Assembly: GCF_009498215.1 (NCBI RefSeq)
Contig: NZ_CP043498.1
Coordinates: forward strand, 124,001 to 188,000
Direction: 5' to 3'
Length of the DNA: 64,000 nucleotides
Origin: Rhizobium grahamii
GTDB lineage: Bacteria > Pseudomonadota > Alphaproteobacteria > Rhizobiales > Rhizobiaceae
Below are positions 36,407 to 47,753 of the stretch, one piece after another. Under the pieces are notes generated by a model. That model was not told the origin of the DNA. It was given only the letters and a program-made list of their open reading frames with translations, and did not search any database. The position numbers were made by a program, and so were the translations under genes. Each line of letters begins with the position of its first letter. Position 1 is the stretch's first letter.

Positions 36407-36643
36407 TCAGCTACGGCTGGCGACAATGACCGGGATCAGCAGGTCTCCCCAGTTTCCGTCGCCGCCGTGATGCCTGGCCGAGCGAACGAGCTCGACGGAG
36501 ACGCCGGCATCGACTGCCTTCATGACCGACAGGTTCAGCCGATGCAGGTCGTTTGCGAGCATTCGGATCATGCTCTGCTGATCTGCCGTCATGGTGGTTG
36601 ATTGTTCCTCTGCGCGTTCCTTGACACGTGCGAGCGTAGGCAT
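36407..36643 (-). CDS. Small conserved protein downstream of aceA, function unknown
   Basis: 78 residues from the ATG at 36643, chosen because a strong GGAGGAG site lies eight bases upstream. An earlier ATG at 36667 overlaps the aceA stop (ATGA). The sequence is helical in the middle (DQQSMIRMLANDLHRLNLSVMKAVDAGVSVELVR) and ends in GNWGDLLIPVIVASR, with no membrane segment. It follows aceA directly and should be co-transcribed with isocitrate lyase. I do not recognise a named family; a link to the glyoxylate shunt is only positional. Confidence 0.7.
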   Translation of the reverse strand: MPTLARVKERAEEQSTTMTADQQSMIRMLANDLHRLNLSVMKAVDAGVSVELVRSARHHGGDGNWGDLLIPVIVASRS

Positions 36644-36663
36644 GGCCGTTTCTCCTCCTTCGG

Positions 36664-37953
<1,290 letters not shown>

Positions 37954-37999
37954 TTTATCCTCCATTGCAGAAATGCCGTCTCGTTGGCTGATTGACAGG

Positions 38000-38113
38000 A
38001 TTTACAAATCGGAGAGGAAAGGCCAGAAATATAAGTGAGCTGCTGGGGGTAAACGGGTTTACATGCAAAGAACTTGACAGAATGCTCAGGTATTGTTGTC
38101 AATATTTGTAAAT
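38000..38113. promoter_or_regulatory. Inverted ATTTACAAAT motifs between aceA and the ScfR-type regulator
   Basis: ATTTACAAAT (38000-38009) and its exact complement ATTTGTAAAT (38104-38113) flank the divergent promoter region, each 34-46 bases before one of the two start codons (38148 and 37953). A related GTTTACATGC lies at about 38057. The arrangement fits operators of the adjacent regulator controlling aceA and itself. Confidence 0.5.
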
Positions 38114-38147
38114 TCGGCGAGGCTCTGTCGCTGTAAAGGATTGTCGC

Positions 38148-39554
38148 GTGGAACGAAAGATATTCGCCGGACCGAAGGTGCGGCGCATCCGCAACGGCCT
38201 TGGCGTGACGCAGGCGGCGATGGCCGAGGCATTGAGCATCTCGCCATCCTACCTCAATCTTATTGAGCGCAATCAGCGTCCGCTAACGGTGCAGCTGCTC
38301 ATCAAACTGGCCGCCGTCTACAAGGTCGATCTCGAAGAGTTGCGCGATGACGGCGCTGGCAATCTCAATCAGCTGAAGGAAGTTTTCGCCGATCCCTTGC
38401 TGGCAAGCGAATTGCCCGGCGACCAGGAACTGGTGGAGGTTGCCGAAGCCGCACCCAACGCTGCAAGCGGTATCGTCAAGCTTTATCGGGCCTATCGGGA
38501 GCAGGCCGCGCGCCTCTCCGATTTCACGTCGCTGACTGCAGGCGAAGGAACCGTGCCGATCACAGGCGCGCGCCTCCCGGCCGACGAGGTGCGCGATCTC
38601 TTCGAAAGGCGGTCAGCTTATTTTCCTCAGATCGAGACCGCGGCCGAAACATTTCTGGCGGGGTTCTCAGGCGCCCGCGACCTGCCTTCCGCGCTCCGCG
38701 ACTGGCTGCGCACCGAGCGCGGCATCGGTGTGCGTGTCCTTCCTGTTCACGTCATGCCGGATCTGCGTCGACGCTTCGATCGCCATTCGATGCGGCTCTT
38801 CATTTCGGAGCGCCTGTCACAGGCCGATCAGGCGCTTGAGATCGCCATCGAGGTCGCGACGCTTGCGCTTCGGGAAGCGCTTGCGGTCGAACTCGATGGT
38901 CTTGTCCTCTCCTCGCCCGAGGCGAAGAGGCTGGCCCGCTTCGAACTCGGCCGATACGCGGCGCTCTCCCTGTTGATGCCCTACGCCCCCTTCTTCGCCG
39001 CTGCACAGGCCACCCGCTATGACATCGATCTTCTCCGCGTGCGGTTCGACGTGTCCTTCGCCCAGGCCGCGACGCGGTTGACGATGCTGCAGCGTCCGGC
39101 GGCGCAGGCAATTCCATTCTTCCTGATCGAGATAGACGCCGCGGGGCACCGTCTGCGCAGCGCTGGCGCGCAAGGGTTTCCCTCCGTGCGGTTCGGCGGC
39201 GGCTGTCCCAAGCTGAACATGCATGCGGCCTTCTTGCAGCCAGGCCAGATCCTTGCCGAGACGGTCGAGATGCCGGACGGCGGACGCTATCTGACGGTTG
39301 CCCGGACGTTGGAGGGGCCGAATGTTCCGTTTGGCGAAAGAGTGAGGCGCACGGCAGTCCTCGTAGGCTGCGACGCATCGCTCGGAGAAGCAACGGTCTA
39401 CGGTGCCATCGGAGGGCAATCCGCAGTGCCGATCGGAGCGGCTTGTCGCCTTTGCGAGCGGCGCGGCTGTCTGTCGCGCGCGGAGCCTCCGGTGACGCGT
39501 CCCCTCGGCCTCGACGAGATGGCGGCAGGCTTGAGCGGCTTCGATTTCCAGTGA
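38148..39554 (+). CDS. ScfR/RamB-type XRE-family regulator of short-chain acyl metabolism
   Basis: 468 residues, GTG start at 38148. Residues 5-60 form an XRE helix-turn-helix (KVRRIRNGLGVTQAAMAEALSISPSYLNLIERNQRPLTVQLLIKLAAVY). A middle region of ImmA/IrrE (DUF955) type and a C-terminal DUF2083-type domain follow, ending in the Cys-rich motif CRLCERRGCLSRAEPP, a hallmark of this group. Relatives such as RamB control isocitrate lyase and acetate genes. Divergent orientation from aceA and shared inverted motifs support control of aceA, as activator or repressor. Confidence 0.88.
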   Translation: MERKIFAGPKVRRIRNGLGVTQAAMAEALSISPSYLNLIERNQRPLTVQLLIKLAAVYKVDLEELRDDGAGNLNQLKEVFADPLLASELPGDQELVEVAEAAPNAASGIVKLYRAYREQAARLSDFTSLTAGEGTVPITGARLPADEVRDLFERRSAYFPQIETAAETFLAGFSGARDLPSALRDWLRTERGIGVRVLPVHVMPDLRRRFDRHSMRLFISERLSQADQALEIAIEVATLALREALAVELDGLVLSSPEAKRLARFELGRYAALSLLMPYAPFFAAAQATRYDIDLLRVRFDVSFAQAATRLTMLQRPAAQAIPFFLIEIDAAGHRLRSAGAQGFPSVRFGGGCPKLNMHAAFLQPGQILAETVEMPDGGRYLTVARTLEGPNVPFGERVRRTAVLVGCDASLGEATVYGAIGGQSAVPIGAACRLCERRGCLSRAEPPVTRPLGLDEMAAGLSGFDFQ

Positions 39555-39691
39555 CGGTGAAATCATTGAGAGTGCAGGATTTTGCGCTTGTCGGCTTTTG
39601 AAATCCTTTCTAGTCTGCGTGCAAAACCAGAGGGCACAAGCCGTAATAAGGGTGTTTGTCGCACGCAAATGCCTCACAAACAGGAGAGATC

Positions 39692-40789
39692 ATGAGGTCA
39701 ACAATCGCGAGACTGGCAGCCACTGCCGTCGTGGCTGCGTTTTCTGCTGCGCCGTCGCTTGCGCAGGAGAAGGTTGTAAACATCTACAATTGGTCGGACT
39801 ATATCGACAGTTCGATCCTTGAGGACTTCACCAAGGAAACCGGCATCAAGGTCGTCTACGACACCTTCGATTCCAACGAGACCGTTGAAACCAAGCTGCT
39901 GGCAGGCGGCACGGGTTATGACGTCGTCGTGCCGACGGCCGACTTCCTCCAGCGCCAGATCCAGGCAGGCGTGTTCCAGAAGCTCGACAAGTCGAAGCTG
40001 CCCAACCTGTCGAACATGTGGGATGTCATCGAGCAGCGCACGGCGTCCTACGACCCGGGCAATGAATATGCCGTCGACTACATGTGGGGCACTGACGGTA
40101 TCGGCTACAACGTCAAGAAGGTCGCCGAGATCCTCGGCCCGGATGTGAAGCCAGGTCTGGAAGTCATCTTCGATCCGAAGATCGCTGCCAAGTTCAAGGA
40201 TTGCGGCATCTATGTCCTCGACACGCCGAAGGATGTGATCTCGACGGCACTGCACTATCTCGGCCTCGATCCGAATTCGACAAAGGCTGAGGACTTCAAG
40301 AAGGTCGAAGAGCTGCTGACCTCCGTCCGTCCCTACATCCGCAAGTTCCATTCGTCCGAATACATCAATGCTCTGGCAAATGGCGATATCTGCATCGCGT
40401 TCGGCTATTCGGGTGACGTTCTGCAGGCGCGTGACCGTGCCGAAGAGGCGAAGAACGGCGTCGAGGTGGATTACTCCATTCCGTCGCAGGGTGCGCAGAT
40501 GTGGTTCGACCTGATGGCGATCCCGGCCGATGCGCCGCACGTCGCCGAAGCGCATGAATTCATCAACTACATGATGAAGCCCGAAGTCATTGCCAAGGCC
40601 AGCAACTACGTCTTCTACGCCAACGGCAACAAGGCGTCGCAGGAGTTCGTGGACAAGGAGGTTCTGGAGGACACGGCGATCTATCCGGATGCCGACACCA
40701 TGAAGAAGCTCTTCACGATCTCGCCGTGGGATCCGAAAACGCAGCGCACCGCGACCCGGCTCTGGACAAAGGTTGTCACTGGCCAGTAA
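39692..40789 (+). CDS. potF: Putrescine ABC transporter substrate-binding protein PotF
   Basis: 365 residues from the ATG at 39692 (GGAGAG site), with signal peptide MRSTIARLAATAVVAAFSAAPSLAQ. The mature start EKVVNIYNWSDYIDSSILEDFTKETGIKVVYDTFDSNE is diagnostic of PotF/PotD. Conserved polyamine-site residues lie in NWSDYID and in the FGYSGDV and YSIPSQGAQMWFDLMAIP segments. It binds putrescine in the periplasm. A terminator-like hairpin separates it from potG, so the binding protein should be made in excess. Confidence 0.94.
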   Translation: MRSTIARLAATAVVAAFSAAPSLAQEKVVNIYNWSDYIDSSILEDFTKETGIKVVYDTFDSNETVETKLLAGGTGYDVVVPTADFLQRQIQAGVFQKLDKSKLPNLSNMWDVIEQRTASYDPGNEYAVDYMWGTDGIGYNVKKVAEILGPDVKPGLEVIFDPKIAAKFKDCGIYVLDTPKDVISTALHYLGLDPNSTKAEDFKKVEELLTSVRPYIRKFHSSEYINALANGDICIAFGYSGDVLQARDRAEEAKNGVEVDYSIPSQGAQMWFDLMAIPADAPHVAEAHEFINYMMKPEVIAKASNYVFYANGNKASQEFVDKEVLEDTAIYPDADTMKKLFTISPWDPKTQRTATRLWTKVVTGQ

Positions 40790-40798
40790 TCGATCGAC

Positions 40799-40830
40799 AG
40801 GCCCGGACGGCAACGCCCGGGCCTTTTCTT
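40799..40830 (+). terminator. Partial terminator/attenuator between potF and potG
   Basis: An 8-bp stem, AGGCCCGG / CCGGGCCT (40799-40806 and 40817-40824), followed by TTTTCTT. It lies right after potF inside the pot operon, probably reducing readthrough into potGHI. Confidence 0.8.
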
Positions 40831-40881
40831 AAGCCGATTGCGGGGAACTTCGGTTCGAAATTTCATACTTCGGGGAACATT

Positions 40882-42024
40882 ATGAAGTCACTTGGCAATA
40901 TCCGTCGCTCGTTTGCGCCGTGGGCGGACGCGACGTCGAAGCCCTTCATCTCGTTTAAGAATGTGACGAAACGGTTCGGCGATTTCACCGCCGTCGATGA
41001 TCTGTCGCTGAACATCTATCACCGCGAGTTCTTTGCGCTGCTCGGTGCCTCGGGCTGTGGGAAGTCGACGCTTCTTCGCATGCTTGCAGGCTTCGAACAG
41101 CCGACGGCAGGCGAAATCGTTCTTGATGGGACCGACATGGCCGGAACGCCGCCCTACCGGCGGCCCGTCAACATGATGTTCCAGTCCTACGCCCTCTTTC
41201 CCCACATGACCGTCGAGAAGAACATCGCCTTCGGTCTGCGCCAGGATGGCATGCAGAAGGACGAGATCGGCGAGCGCGTCCTGCAAATGCTGAAGATGGT
41301 CAAGCTGGAAAAGTTCGCCTCGCGCAAACCCAACCAGCTATCCGGCGGCCAGCGCCAGCGCGTTGCCTTGGCACGCTCGCTTGCCAAGCGTCCGAAGGTG
41401 CTGCTGCTCGACGAGCCGTTGGGCGCACTCGACAAGAAGCTGCGCGAGGAAACCCAGTTCGAGCTCATGGACCTGCAGCAGAACCTCGGTCTGACCTTCG
41501 TCGTCGTGACCCACGACCAGGAAGAGGCAATGACCATGGCCGATCGCATCGCGGTCATGAGCCACGGCAAGGTCATTCAGGTTGCCACGCCCGCCGAAAT
41601 CTACGAAGCGCCCAACTCGCGTTTCGTTGCCGACTTCATCGGCGATGTGAACATCTTCGACGGCAAGGTTACCGCGGCCGCGGCCGGCACCGTCGAGATT
41701 GCCGCTGACGGTGGTATGATGGTCAAGGTCGCAAGCAGCGACACTCCCTCCGTCGGCAGCGCCGCCGGCTTCGCCATTCGTCCGGAAAAGCTCAAGGTAA
41801 CGCGAACGCCTCCGGCAAATCCCGGCGTGAACGCTGCATCGGGCGAGCTTTGGGACATCGCTTATCTCGGCGATATGACGGTTTTCCATATCAAGCTGAA
41901 GAGCGGAAAGGTCGTAAAGGCCTCGCTGTTGAATGCCCAGCGGGCGGTCGAGGATCCGTTCACCTATGACCAGGAAGTGTGGATCAGCTTCGCCGAAGAC
42001 GCCGGCGTCCTGTTGAAGGATTGA
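40882..42024 (+). CDS. potG: Putrescine ABC transporter ATP-binding protein PotG
   Basis: 380 residues from the ATG at 40882 (MKSLGNIRRSFAPW). Walker A GASGCGKST is at 55-63; the signature LSGGQRQRVALARSLAKRPKVLLLDEPLGALD and switch VTHDQEEAMTMADRI follow, with a C-terminal TOBE domain from about residue 290. It energises PotHI. The ribosome-binding site is weak (CGGGGAAC). The gene is followed after three bases by potH. Confidence 0.94.
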   Translation: MKSLGNIRRSFAPWADATSKPFISFKNVTKRFGDFTAVDDLSLNIYHREFFALLGASGCGKSTLLRMLAGFEQPTAGEIVLDGTDMAGTPPYRRPVNMMFQSYALFPHMTVEKNIAFGLRQDGMQKDEIGERVLQMLKMVKLEKFASRKPNQLSGGQRQRVALARSLAKRPKVLLLDEPLGALDKKLREETQFELMDLQQNLGLTFVVVTHDQEEAMTMADRIAVMSHGKVIQVATPAEIYEAPNSRFVADFIGDVNIFDGKVTAAAAGTVEIAADGGMMVKVASSDTPSVGSAAGFAIRPEKLKVTRTPPANPGVNAASGELWDIAYLGDMTVFHIKLKSGKVVKASLLNAQRAVEDPFTYDQEVWISFAEDAGVLLKD

Positions 42025-42027
42025 GAT

Positions 42028-42939
42028 ATGGGCAAGCTCGGTTCCGCCTTCTACAACCGCCTCGTTATCATCGTTCCCTACGTCTGGCTGCTGCTGTTCT
42101 TCCTGGCGCCATTCTTCATCGTCTTCCGGATTTCGCTTTCGACCACCGCGATCGCGATGCCTCCTTACGAGCCTGTGTTCTTCTGGTCCGATGGCTGGGC
42201 CGGCATATCCGAGAAACTGTCGGCGTTCTCGTTCGACAACTATCACTATCTGATCGACGATCCGCTCTATTTCAACGCCTATCTGTCGAGCGTCATTATC
42301 GCCGGCGTATCGACGTTCCTGACGCTGCTGATCGCCTATCCGATCGCCTATGGCATGGCGCAGGCGCCGCGCACCATTCGCCCGACGCTGGTCATGCTCG
42401 TGATCCTGCCGTTCTGGACGAGCTTCCTGATCCGCGTCTACGCCTGGATCGCGATCCTCAAGCCGGAAGGATTGTTCAATCAGCTGCTGCAGTCGCTGCA
42501 CATCATCGACAGCCCGCTGATCATCCTGAACACCAACATCGCGGTCTATATCGGTATCGTCTATTCCTACCTGCCGTTCATGGTGCTGCCGCTCTATTCG
42601 TCGCTCGAGAAGATGGACGGAACGCTGATCGAGGCAGCACAGGATCTCGGATGCACGCCGATATCGGCCTTCTGGCGTGTGACGTTCCCGCTGTCGCTTC
42701 CGGGTGTCGTTGCGGGCTGCATGCTGGTCTTCATCCCGGCTGTCGGCGAGTTCGTCATTCCCGATCTGCTCGGCGGATCGCAGACCTTGATGATCGGCAA
42801 GACCTTGTGGAACGAGTTCAACGCCAATCGCGACTGGCCGGTATCCTCGGCCGTGGCGACGATCCTGCTTCTGATCCTCGTCATTCCGATCGTGTTCTTC
42901 CAGAACGCGCAAGCCAAAGCCGACGAGCAGGGGAAGTAG
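42028..42939 (+). CDS. potH: Putrescine ABC transporter permease PotH
   Basis: 303 residues with about six membrane helices. The N-terminus YNRLVIIVPYVWLLLFFLAPFFIVFRISLS is typical PotH/PotB. The EAA loop is GTLIEAAQDLGCTPISAFWRVTFPLSLPG (about 197-225). The next gene potI starts after three bases. The two permeases form the channel used by PotF-bound putrescine. Confidence 0.95.
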   Translation: MGKLGSAFYNRLVIIVPYVWLLLFFLAPFFIVFRISLSTTAIAMPPYEPVFFWSDGWAGISEKLSAFSFDNYHYLIDDPLYFNAYLSSVIIAGVSTFLTLLIAYPIAYGMAQAPRTIRPTLVMLVILPFWTSFLIRVYAWIAILKPEGLFNQLLQSLHIIDSPLIILNTNIAVYIGIVYSYLPFMVLPLYSSLEKMDGTLIEAAQDLGCTPISAFWRVTFPLSLPGVVAGCMLVFIPAVGEFVIPDLLGGSQTLMIGKTLWNEFNANRDWPVSSAVATILLLILVIPIVFFQNAQAKADEQGK

Positions 42940-42942
42940 GCC

Positions 42943-43761
42943 ATGCTGAAGTGGACCCGTTTCAACATCGCTTCCGTGGCGCTTGGCTTTGCCTTTCTCT
43001 ACCTTCCGATCGTTCTTCTCGTCGTCTTTTCGTTCAACGAGTCGAAGCTGGTCACGGTATGGGGCGGTTTCTCGACCAAGTGGTACACCTCGCTCTTTCA
43101 TAACCAGGCGCTTCTCGATGCCGCCTGGGTGACGATCCGCGTCGGCCTGCTCTCGGCGACCGCCGCGACCGTTCTCGGAACCTTTGCGGCGCTCGCGCTG
43201 GTTCGCTACACGCGGTTCCGCGGCCGGATGCTCTTCTCGGGCATGGTCTATGCGCCGCTCGTCATGCCGGAGGTTATCACCGGCCTGTCGCTGCTGCTGC
43301 TCTTCGTCGCCGTCGGCTTCGACCGAGGCTTCTGGACCATCACGCTGGCGCACACGACCCTGACCATGTGCTTCGTCGCCGTGGTCGTGCAGTCCCGCTT
43401 GCTGACCTTCGATCGCTCGATCGAGGAGGCCGCGATGGACCTCGGAGCGCCGCCGGTCCGGACGTTTTTCGAGGTGACGCTGCCGATCATCGCGCCGGCC
43501 GTTCTCTCCGGCTGGATTTTGGCTTTCACGCTGTCGCTCGACGACCTGGTGATTGCGAGCTTCACGTCGGGACCGGGCGCCACCACCCTGCCGATGAAGA
43601 TCTACAGCCAGGTTCGTCTTGGCGTGACGCCTGAGATCAATGCGGTGTGCACGATCCTTATCGGCATCGTCGCCATCGGCGTCATCGTCGCATCGACGAT
43701 CACCAAGCGCCGTGAACTGCAGCGCGAACGAGATGAGCGGGCTGCGGCCAACGCACCCTGA
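42943..43761 (+). CDS. potI: Putrescine ABC transporter permease PotI
   Basis: 272 residues, PotI/PotC type, with about six membrane helices and EAA loop RSIEEAAMDLGAPPVRTFFEVTLPIIAPA. The segment SLDDLVIASFTSGPGATTLPMKIYSQVRLGVTPEINA is strongly conserved in polyamine permeases. It ends the pot operon. Its stop codon is immediately adjacent to the stop of the convergent AsmA-like gene, with no base in between and no terminator. Confidence 0.95.
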   Translation: MLKWTRFNIASVALGFAFLYLPIVLLVVFSFNESKLVTVWGGFSTKWYTSLFHNQALLDAAWVTIRVGLLSATAATVLGTFAALALVRYTRFRGRMLFSGMVYAPLVMPEVITGLSLLLLFVAVGFDRGFWTITLAHTTLTMCFVAVVVQSRLLTFDRSIEEAAMDLGAPPVRTFFEVTLPIIAPAVLSGWILAFTLSLDDLVIASFTSGPGATTLPMKIYSQVRLGVTPEINAVCTILIGIVAIGVIVASTITKRRELQRERDERAAANAP

Positions 43762-45642
43762 TTACTTTGTCGTGCCCTGGGTGGAGGCCGGAACCATGGA
43801 AATCACAGGGTCCGGCCAGGAACCGCCGACGAAAAACGGCAGGCCGGGGAAATTCTGGCTCGCGCTTGGCTGCGTGGCGCCGATGGCTCCCGAAAGAGCC
43901 AGTCCGCTTGATTTGTAAGGGATGACGCCGGTCAGCACGATGGTCTCGACCGGTCCATCTATCACGGCGTTGCGAATGGTTGCGACGCCGTCCGACAGGT
44001 CGGCAGCCATGTCGAACTTGTCGAAGGCAAATGACCGGTGCGATACGGCGCTGAGGTCGAAAAATTCCCCTGTCGCCGCCTTGCTGCGAATGGCTTCGGC
44101 ATCGAAGCCCGGGAGCGATCCGGAGAGCGCGTGAAATCCGATCGTTCCGGTCACATCGGCAGGTCCGGCCTTCCAAAGCGGAAGTGCCGTGCGGACGGAC
44201 AGATCGAGCGAGCCTGTCGTCAGCGGAAGCGGTCCCTTCAGCTGCAGTCGCTCGATCAGGTTGGCGAAATCGGCGCCGCTGATCGAGAGTTGAAGCTTAC
44301 CGCCGCCGTCGAAATCGCCGCGGGTCGCTTCCAGATGCGCGGTCAGCGATCCGCCCTCGAACTGGCTGTCGCCGATATCGAACTTGGCCTCGTTGCTGGA
44401 CACGATGATGCCGGCGCCGACGTTTGTCAGCTCGAATGGGGCAATATCCGCCCGTTTCGCCGAGAAACGAAGATCGAGATCCAGCTGCTGCAACGCGCCG
44501 CCATCCGGCGGTCCGCCGGCTTCGCCTGCCGCGAGGCGCAATGCGAAAGCATCGAACAACGACCGGAAGTTCATCTCGTCAAAAGCGAGCGTGCCGCCAA
44601 GTTTCGGTCGCTTGCCGGGCATGAAGGTGACATCCATGGCCCCGGTGGCGCTCGCCCCGTTCATCCCCATGCTGACATTGTTGAAACGGAAGCCATTATC
44701 CGCCGAGACCATGTCGCTCTCGATCGAAAAAGCCTTGAGCGTTGCAACGCCGGGCAACGAACGGTCTGCCCAGGTGAGCAGGGCCGGGAGGTCCGGAATG
44801 GTCACCGCCATGCTGCCGGAGTAGCCGAGAAGATGGGTAATGCTGCCAACGCCGTCGAAGCGCGCAGTCAACAGATTGGATGCCAACGAGGCAGTCATCG
44901 GCGCGCGCTTTCCTCCGAAGACCAGCAGAGGGCTTGGCGAGGAGAAGTCCAGCTTCAGGTCGAGGCCGTTGGTGCGGGCGATAAGAACCGCGCTCAGCGG
45001 ATTGGAAAGCTTCGACCAGCTTACATCGGCAGTCACGCCCTCGAAGTGATAGGATTTACCGCTGGCGACGTCGGTAACATTAAGTGTGCCGTCCTCGACC
45101 GTGATCGTTCCGACGCGTGCGTCCAGCCTGGGATCGAGCTTTTCCTGGTTGCCGTCGCTTCCGGCGGCATTGATCGCCTTGGCGAGCTGGCCTTCGTTCG
45201 TCCAGTCGATCATGCCGCTCTTCTCGCGGGTCAGCTGGAGGTTGGGCCGCAGCAGATGGAATTCGTGGAAGCTCGCCTTGCCTCTGATCGCATCGATCAG
45301 GTTGAATTCGGCCGATAGGCTCTCGATCGTTCCAAGCAGCTTCTTCTCGTCGGTCTTCTGGCGAACGGAGATCTGGCTGAGCGTGATGCGCGGCGTGGGC
45401 CAGAATTCGACGACCGGCCTGCCTGCGATCTCGGCATTGTAGCCGATCCATTTCGACAGCGCGTCTTCGATGCCCGAGCGCACCATGCCGGTGGAGATGA
45501 GATAGGGGCCGGCCACGCGAAGCGAGACGAACACGGTCAGCGCGACGAGCAGCACCACTGTGGCGAGCCTGGCGATACCGGGCAACCAACGGGACACAGG
45601 CTTCATTTTCTTCCGCCACTGCGGCTGTCGAGACGTCGTCAT
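43762..45642 (-). CDS. AsmA-family protein
   Basis: 626 residues. An N-terminal signal anchor (about residues 16-40, WLPGIARLATVVLLVALTVFVSLRVAGPYLI) is followed by an AsmA N-domain (ALSKWIGYNAEIAGRPVVEFWPTPRITLSQISV) and a long beta-rich body, with the C-terminal AsmA_2 region GGGKLQLSISGADFANLIERLQLKGPLPLTTGSLDLSVRTALP. AsmA/TamB-like proteins are inner-membrane-anchored periplasmic bridges implicated in lipid transport and outer-membrane homeostasis. The start could also be the internal ATG at 45606. The neighbour potI is convergent. Confidence 0.88.
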   Translation of the reverse strand: MTTSRQPQWRKKMKPVSRWLPGIARLATVVLLVALTVFVSLRVAGPYLISTGMVRSGIEDALSKWIGYNAEIAGRPVVEFWPTPRITLSQISVRQKTDEKKLLGTIESLSAEFNLIDAIRGKASFHEFHLLRPNLQLTREKSGMIDWTNEGQLAKAINAAGSDGNQEKLDPRLDARVGTITVEDGTLNVTDVASGKSYHFEGVTADVSWSKLSNPLSAVLIARTNGLDLKLDFSSPSPLLVFGGKRAPMTASLASNLLTARFDGVGSITHLLGYSGSMAVTIPDLPALLTWADRSLPGVATLKAFSIESDMVSADNGFRFNNVSMGMNGASATGAMDVTFMPGKRPKLGGTLAFDEMNFRSLFDAFALRLAAGEAGGPPDGGALQQLDLDLRFSAKRADIAPFELTNVGAGIIVSSNEAKFDIGDSQFEGGSLTAHLEATRGDFDGGGKLQLSISGADFANLIERLQLKGPLPLTTGSLDLSVRTALPLWKAGPADVTGTIGFHALSGSLPGFDAEAIRSKAATGEFFDLSAVSHRSFAFDKFDMAADLSDGVATIRNAVIDGPVETIVLTGVIPYKSSGLALSGAIGATQPSASQNFPGLPFFVGGSWPDPVISMVPASTQGTTK

Positions 45643-45800
45643 AAGCTTCGCCCGTTTTTCGGCGCTCGTCCGTTAATCTACTGAAATGCCGGATATATCA
45701 ATTGCCGGACAGTTGCAAATCGATCGCCTTTGCCCTCCGGTTTCCACCTTTCTTGCGCGCTGCAGCATGATATATAGGCGACGGAACAGGAGAAGCTTGG

Positions 45801-47753
45801 ATGCGTGACGATAAGCCACTCTGGATGCCCTCGCCAGCCTCGATCAAGGCTTCTCCGATGCATGCCTTCATGCAGGCCTGCAACGACGCGCACGGTCTCG
45901 GGCTGGAAAGCTACGCCGATCTCCACGGCTGGTCCGTCGCCGAGCGGGAGCATTTCTGGAACGCTGTCTGGAATTTCTGCGGCGTGATAGGCGATCGCGG
46001 TGCCCGCACGCTGATCAACGACGAAACCATGATCGATGCCCGCTTCTTTCCCGATGCGATCCTGAATTTCGCCGAAAACCTGCTCGCCGGTAAAGGCCAT
46101 GGTGACGCCATCGTCTTCCGCGGCGAGGACAAGGTGGAGGATCGCTGGAGCTGGGACAGACTTCGCGATCTGGTGTCGCGGCTGCAGCAGGCTCTGCGCG
46201 CCGAGGGTATCGGCGCCGGCGATCGTGTTGCGGCAATGATGCCGAACATGCCGGAGACCGTAGCCTTCATGCTGGCGGCGGCGTCCATCGGGGCGATCTG
46301 GTCGTCCTGTTCGCCCGATTTCGGGGAGCAGGGCGTGCTCGATCGCTTCGGCCAGATCGGCCCGAAATTGTTCGTCGCCTGCGATGCCTATTGGTACGGC
46401 GGCAAGCTTCAGGATGTGAAGGAAAAGGTAGTGGCGGTCGCCAGGGGGCTCGGCAGTCCTGTCGTCGTTGTTCACTATGCCGGCGATGCCGAGGCGGTCG
46501 CGCACCAAACACCGAACGCGAGGACGCTCGACGCGTTCATTGCTCCCTATGCCCCCTCCGACCTGCAGTTTGTCCGCCTACCGTTTTCACATCCGCTCTA
46601 TATCCTGTTCTCGTCGGGGACCACGGGCGTGCCGAAGTGCATCGTGCATTCGGCGGGCGGCACGCTGCTGCAGCATCTCAAGGAACATCGCCTTCATTGC
46701 GGACTGCAGCCGGGCGAAAAACTCTTCTACTTCACGACCTGCGGCTGGATGATGTGGAACTGGTTGGTCAGCGGCCTCGCCGTTGGCGCAACGCTCTGCC
46801 TGTTCGACGGGTCGCCGTTCGCGCCTGATGGCAACGTGTTGTTCGACTACGCACAAGCCGAGAAATTTGCCGTGTTCGGCACGTCCGCGAAGTACATCGA
46901 CGCCGTGCGTAAGAGCGGGCTTGTTCCGCGCAACTCCCATGATCTTTCCAGCTTGCGGCTAATGACATCAACCGGCTCGCCGCTGTCGCCCGAGGGATTC
47001 ACCTTCGTCTACGAGGGGATCAAGACGGACATTCAGCTGGCCTCGATTTCCGGCGGTACGGACATCGTCTCCTGCTTCGTCCTTGGAAATTCGCTGCAGC
47101 CCGTCTGGCGCGGCGAGATACAGGGCCCCGGCCTCGGCCTTGCGATGGACGTCTGGGATGACGAAGGCCATCCGGTGCGTGGACAGAAGGGGGAGCTCGT
47201 GTGCACGAGGGCGTTCCCATCCATGCCCGTGATGTTCTGGAACGATCCCGATCGCGCAAAATATCGCGCCGCCTATTTCGAGCGGTTCGACAATATCTGG
47301 TGCCATGGCGATTTCGCCGAATGGACGGAGCACGACGGCATCGTCATTCACGGCCGCTCGGATGCAACGCTCAATCCGGGCGGCGTACGGATCGGCACGG
47401 CGGAGATATACAATCAGGTCGAGCAGATGGGCGAGGTGGCCGAAGCGCTGTGCATCGGTCAGGATTGGGACGATGACGTTCGCGTGATCCTGTTCGTGCG
47501 TCTCGCGTCTGGCGTTGCCCTTACGGACGAATTGGTGAAGGCGATCAAGACGCGGATACGCACCGGCGCATCGCCACGCCACGTGCCTGCGAAGATCATC
47601 GCGGTCGCCGATATTCCGAGGACCAAATCCGGCAAGATTGTCGAACTCGCCGTTCGCGAAGTCGTGCATGGCCGCCCGGTCAAGAACAAGGAAGCGCTCG
47701 CCAATCCCGAGGCGCTGGATCTCTTCGCCGCACTTCCGGAACTGCGCGGCTAG
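45801..47753 (+). CDS. acsA2: Acetoacetyl-CoA synthetase
   Basis: 650 residues. It is an adenylate-forming ligase with the AMP-binding motif [21 protein letters not shown] (about 267-287), GWMMWN, and the C-terminal catalytic Lys in [18 protein letters not shown]. The N-terminal length and FNFAENLL-like [11 protein letters not shown] are characteristic of acetoacetyl- rather than acetyl-CoA synthetases. It activates acetoacetate released in PHB breakdown. In S. meliloti the matching gene beside cbrA is acsA2. A long structured 3' region ends in a terminator at 47971. Confidence 0.93.
   Translation: MRDDKPLWMPSPASIKASPMHAFMQACNDAHGLGLESYADLHGWSVAEREHFWNAVWNFCGVIGDRGARTLINDETMIDARFFPDAILNFAENLLAGKGHGDAIVFRGEDKVEDRWSWDRLRDLVSRLQQALRAEGIGAGDRVAAMMPNMPETVAFMLAAASIGAIWSSCSPDFGEQGVLDRFGQIGPKLFVACDAYWYGGKLQDVKEKVVAVARGLGSPVVVVHYAGDAEAVAHQTPNARTLDAFIAPYAPSDLQFVRLPFSHPLYILFSSGTTGVPKCIVHSAGGTLLQHLKEHRLHCGLQPGEKLFYFTTCGWMMWNWLVSGLAVGATLCLFDGSPFAPDGNVLFDYAQAEKFAVFGTSAKYIDAVRKSGLVPRNSHDLSSLRLMTSTGSPLSPEGFTFVYEGIKTDIQLASISGGTDIVSCFVLGNSLQPVWRGEIQGPGLGLAMDVWDDEGHPVRGQKGELVCTRAFPSMPVMFWNDPDRAKYRAAYFERFDNIWCHGDFAEWTEHDGIVIHGRSDATLNPGGVRIGTAEIYNQVEQMGEVAEALCIGQDWDDDVRVILFVRLASGVALTDELVKAIKTRIRTGASPRHVPAKIIAVADIPRTKSGKIVELAVREVVHGRPVKNKEALANPEALDLFAALPELRG

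Noticed and set aside
41338..43353. 671-codon open frame on the minus strand across potG, potH and potI
   Set aside because: Antisense to three strongly conserved transporter genes; composition (Arg/Gln/Asp/His runs) is that of a codon-bias artefact.
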